The notes beneath the pieces were generated by a model. That model did not search any database and was not told where the DNA came from. It saw nothing but the letters and a program-made list of their open reading frames with translations. This document shows positions 34,695-37,042 of a stretch of DNA of 37,042 nt, piece after piece (within the stretch, counting starts at the first letter, position 1; each line of letters begins with the position of its first letter). The position numbers and the translations under genes are program-made. The DNA is from Nitrospinota bacterium (GTDB lineage: Bacteria > Nitrospinota > Nitrospinia > Nitrospinales > JACRGP01). The DNA is taken from contig JACQQK010000127.1 in NCBI GenBank assembly GCA_016207065.1, positions 1 to 37,042 on the forward strand. The letters are read 5' to 3'.

Positions 34695-36107
34695 ATGACG
34701 CCGAGAGAGGTAGTCGATTTTGCAAAGAAAAACAACGCCGCGATAGTCGATTTCAAGTTCATGGACCTGTTGGGCACCTGGCAACACACCTCGGTGCCCA
34801 TCAGCGAATTGGTGGAGCACCTGTTCGACGAAGGCAAGGGGTTCGACGGGTCCAGCATCCGCGGCTGGCAGACCATCAACGCCAGCGACATGCTGATCGT
34901 GCCCGATCCCGCCACCGCCGTGATGGACCCCTTCACGAATATTCCGACCATCAGCATGATCTGCAACATCATCGACCCCATCACCAAGGAGAAATACACC
35001 CGCGACCCCAGGAATATCGCGCAAAAAGCCGAAGCCTACCTGCAATCGACGGGGATCGGCGACACCGCCTATTTCGGTCCGGAGGCGGAGTTCTTCGTGT
35101 TCGAGGACGTCCGCTATCAACTGAACCAGCACAGCGCGATGTACACCGTCGATTCCACGGAAGGCAACTGGAACACCGGCCGGATGGAGAGCCCCAACCT
35201 GGGCTACAAACCCCGCTACAAGGAAGGCTACTTCCCCGTCCCGCCGACGGACAGCCTGCAAGACATCCGGAGCGAAATGACTCTGCTGATGGAAAAGGTC
35301 GGCATCTCCATGGAATGCCACCACCATGAAGTCGCCACCGGCGGCCAATGCGAAATCGACATGCGCTTTTCCAGCCTGACCAAGTGCGCCGACAACCTGA
35401 TGTGGTTCAAATACATCGTCAAGAACGTGGCCCGGAAGCACAACAAGACCGCCACCTTCATGCCCAAACCGCTCTATGGCGACAACGGTTCCGGCATGCA
35501 CGTGCACCAGAGCATCTGGAAAGGCGGGAAACCCCTGTTCGCGGGCAACGCCTACGCCGGCATGAGCGAGATGGCCATGCATTATATCGGCGGCATCTTG
35601 AAACACTCCAGAGCTCTCGCCGCCATCGTGGCGCCCACCACCAACTCCTACAAACGCCTGGTGCCCGGATTCGAAGCCCCGGTCAACCTGGCCTATTCCA
35701 GCAGAAACCGCAGCGCCTCCATCCGCATCCCCATGTATTCGCCCAGCCCCAAGGCCAAACGGATCGAAGTCCGCTTCCCGGACCCTTCCTGCAACGGCTA
35801 CCTGGCGTTCGCGGCGATGCTCATGGCGGGCCTGGACGGCATCCAGAACAAAATCAACCCCGGCGAACCCCTGGACAAGGACATCTACGCCCTGGGGCCG
35901 GAGGAACTGGCCAACATCCCCAGCCTTCCCGGTTCCCTCGACGAAGCCCTCGACGCCCTCGAAAAAGACCACGACTTCCTGCTCAAGGGCGACGTCTTCA
36001 CCCAGGACATCGTCGATCGCTGGATCAGCTACAAGAGAGAAGCCGAAATCACCCCGGTCCGTATGCGGCCGCATCCCATGGAATTCCATCTTTACTACGA
36101 CGCGTGA
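34695..36107 (+). CDS. glnA: Glutamine synthetase type I
   Basis: GlnA makes glutamine from glutamate, ammonia and ATP, the main entry of ammonium into metabolism. The 470-residue length is that of the GSI dodecamer subunit. Visible family marks are [22 protein letters not shown], the ATP/metal region [54 protein letters not shown] and NRSASIRIP. Tyr398 in [12 protein letters not shown] is the adenylylation site of the GSI-beta group, so control by GlnE is likely. GGAGGAAG eight bases before the ATG is a strong ribosome site. It lies 186 bases after glnB, behind two hairpins. Confidence 0.97.
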   Translation: MTPREVVDFAKKNNAAIVDFKFMDLLGTWQHTSVPISELVEHLFDEGKGFDGSSIRGWQTINASDMLIVPDPATAVMDPFTNIPTISMICNIIDPITKEKYTRDPRNIAQKAEAYLQSTGIGDTAYFGPEAEFFVFEDVRYQLNQHSAMYTVDSTEGNWNTGRMESPNLGYKPRYKEGYFPVPPTDSLQDIRSEMTLLMEKVGISMECHHHEVATGGQCEIDMRFSSLTKCADNLMWFKYIVKNVARKHNKTATFMPKPLYGDNGSGMHVHQSIWKGGKPLFAGNAYAGMSEMAMHYIGGILKHSRALAAIVAPTTNSYKRLVPGFEAPVNLAYSSRNRSASIRIPMYSPSPKAKRIEVRFPDPSCNGYLAFAAMLMAGLDGIQNKINPGEPLDKDIYALGPEELANIPSLPGSLDEALDALEKDHDFLLKGDVFTQDIVDRWISYKREAEITPVRMRPHPMEFHLYYDA

Positions 36108-36147
36108 GCGTCCGGATTTCCCCGGGACTCAAGACAACCCGCAACGC

Positions 36148-36182
36148 AAAAACCCCCTGGAATTTCCCAGGGGGTTTTTTTT
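36148..36182 (+). terminator. Rho-independent terminator after glnA
   Basis: AAAAACCCCCTGG and CCAGGGGGTTTTTTTT pair round a six-base loop and end in a long T-run. The A and T flanks let it work in both directions. It closes the nitrogen module. Confidence 0.93.
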
Positions 36183-36282
36183 ATGGTAAATTACATCCAA
36201 ACGAGCCAGTACTCCAAGTTTCACGCGGAAGCACAACCGGCGACCGGACGATAACCCGCCGCGCCGATCGACGCCCGAAAAA

Positions 36283-37042
36283 GTGGGAATCCCAATATTT
36301 CAAGTAGACGCGTTCACCGACAAACCGTTCCAAGGCAATCCGGCGGCGGTATGCCTGTTGCCGTCGCCGCGAGAGGAAGGATGGATGCAGGCCGTCGCCG
36401 GGGAAATGAATTTGTCCGAAACCGCGTTTCTCCTCGAAGAAGGCGGCGGCCACCGCCTGCGCTGGTTCACCCCCGTCACGGAAGTGGACTTGTGCGGCCA
36501 TGCCACCCTCGCCAGCGCCCACGCGCTATGGGAGAGCGGACGGTTGCCGTCCGGCAAACAGGCGCGGTTTCATACACGGAGCGGTCTCCTGACCGCCGAA
36601 CTCAAGGGCGGCTGGATCGAGATGGATTTCCCCTCGGCGCCCCCCCAACCGATCGAGCCGCCGGAAGAACTGGCCCGCGCCCTCGGCGTCGAGCCGAGGA
36701 GTTCCGGATACAACCAGACGGACTACCTGGTCGAAGTGGAAAGCCCCGAAACCCTCCGCGCGATGAAACCGGACTTTAAGCTCTTGGGCGCTCTGCCCGT
36801 CCGCGGGGTCATCGTCACCTGCGTTTCCGATTCCAGCAAATACGAGTTCATCTCCCGGTTTTTTGCCCCGCGCGCGGGCATCGACGAAGACCCGGTCACC
36901 GGTTCCGCCCATTGTTGCCTCGCGCCCTACTGGGCCGGGGGCTTGCGGAAAAAGGCGTTCACGGCTTATCAGGCGTCGCCGCGCGGCGGCGTCTTGCGCG
37001 TCCGCCTGAACGGCGGTAGAGTGACCCTCGCGGGGCAGGCCG
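36283..37042 (+). CDS. PhzF-family isomerase/epimerase (3' end outside window)
   Basis: The frame opens with GTG at 36283, the only fitting start after an in-frame stop at 36187, and is still open at the window edge after 253 codons; family members have about 260-300 residues, so only a short tail is missing. It shows IFQVDAFTDKPFQGNPAAVC, NLSETAFLL with the catalytic glutamate (E46, like PhzF E45), FTPVTEVDLCGHATLASAH, and DEDPVTGSAHCCL, the repeated half of the diaminopimelate-epimerase-like fold. PhzF itself isomerises a phenazine precursor, but most family members have unknown substrates and no phenazine genes are seen. The ribosome site is weak. It follows the glnA terminator and is a separate unit. 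Confidence 0.9.
   Translation, partial: MGIPIFQVDAFTDKPFQGNPAAVCLLPSPREEGWMQAVAGEMNLSETAFLLEEGGGHRLRWFTPVTEVDLCGHATLASAHALWESGRLPSGKQARFHTRSGLLTAELKGGWIEMDFPSAPPQPIEPPEELARALGVEPRSSGYNQTDYLVEVESPETLRAMKPDFKLLGALPVRGVIVTCVSDSSKYEFISRFFAPRAGIDEDPVTGSAHCCLAPYWAGGLRKKAFTAYQASPRGGVLRVRLNGGRVTLAGQA

Overview
The window is GC-rich (roughly 60%) bacterial chromosome. It carries a lipid A operon (lpxA, lpxI, lpxB, fabZ), the outer-membrane assembly gene bamA with an ompH/skp-type chaperone gene, a lipoprotein, several exported proteins and complex I subunit N. This points to a Gram-negative, respiring, B12-using organism. LpxI in place of LpxH, no lpxD between skp and fabZ, many TPR proteins and ClpC together suggest a deep-branching lineage such as Nitrospinota or a deltaproteobacteria-like group. 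That placement is an inference from gene content; no rRNA or tRNA gene was seen.

Left part (1-14.8 kb): a dispersed-repeat copy cut by the window edge, a 245-residue unknown protein, and a convergent 8.2 kb gene for an exported protein. That protein has a TolB-like six-repeat propeller, two long TPR arrays, an internal CHAT protease-like domain without its cysteine, and a C-terminal CHAT domain with an intact His/Cys pair. Upstream of it is a methyltransferase-like gene carrying an in-frame copy of the dispersed repeat. Then come a solitary nuoN, a TPR lipoprotein, dtd and a small unknown gene.

Middle part (15-25.5 kb): a methyltransferase-like protein with a cysteine-rich insert, a membrane PAS-GAF-PAS histidine kinase whose first PAS resembles FixL, a 625-base repeat-rich spacer, full-length B12-dependent methionine synthase (metH), and clpC ending at a strong terminator.

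Right part (25.7-37 kb): an envelope operon in the order bamA, skp, fabZ, lpxA, Gfo/Idh dehydrogenase, lpxI, lpxB, DUF374-type acyltransferase. It couples lipid A synthesis to outer-membrane protein assembly. A nitrogen module follows: a good sigma-54 promoter match, glnB (PII with the uridylylation tyrosine), a leader with two hairpins, and glnA (with the adenylylation tyrosine), closed by a terminator. A PhzF-family gene runs off the right edge.

The most notable items are the double-CHAT exported protein, the palindromic repeat family with one copy translated inside a gene, the FixL-like PAS, and the GnnA-like dehydrogenase inside the lipid A operon.
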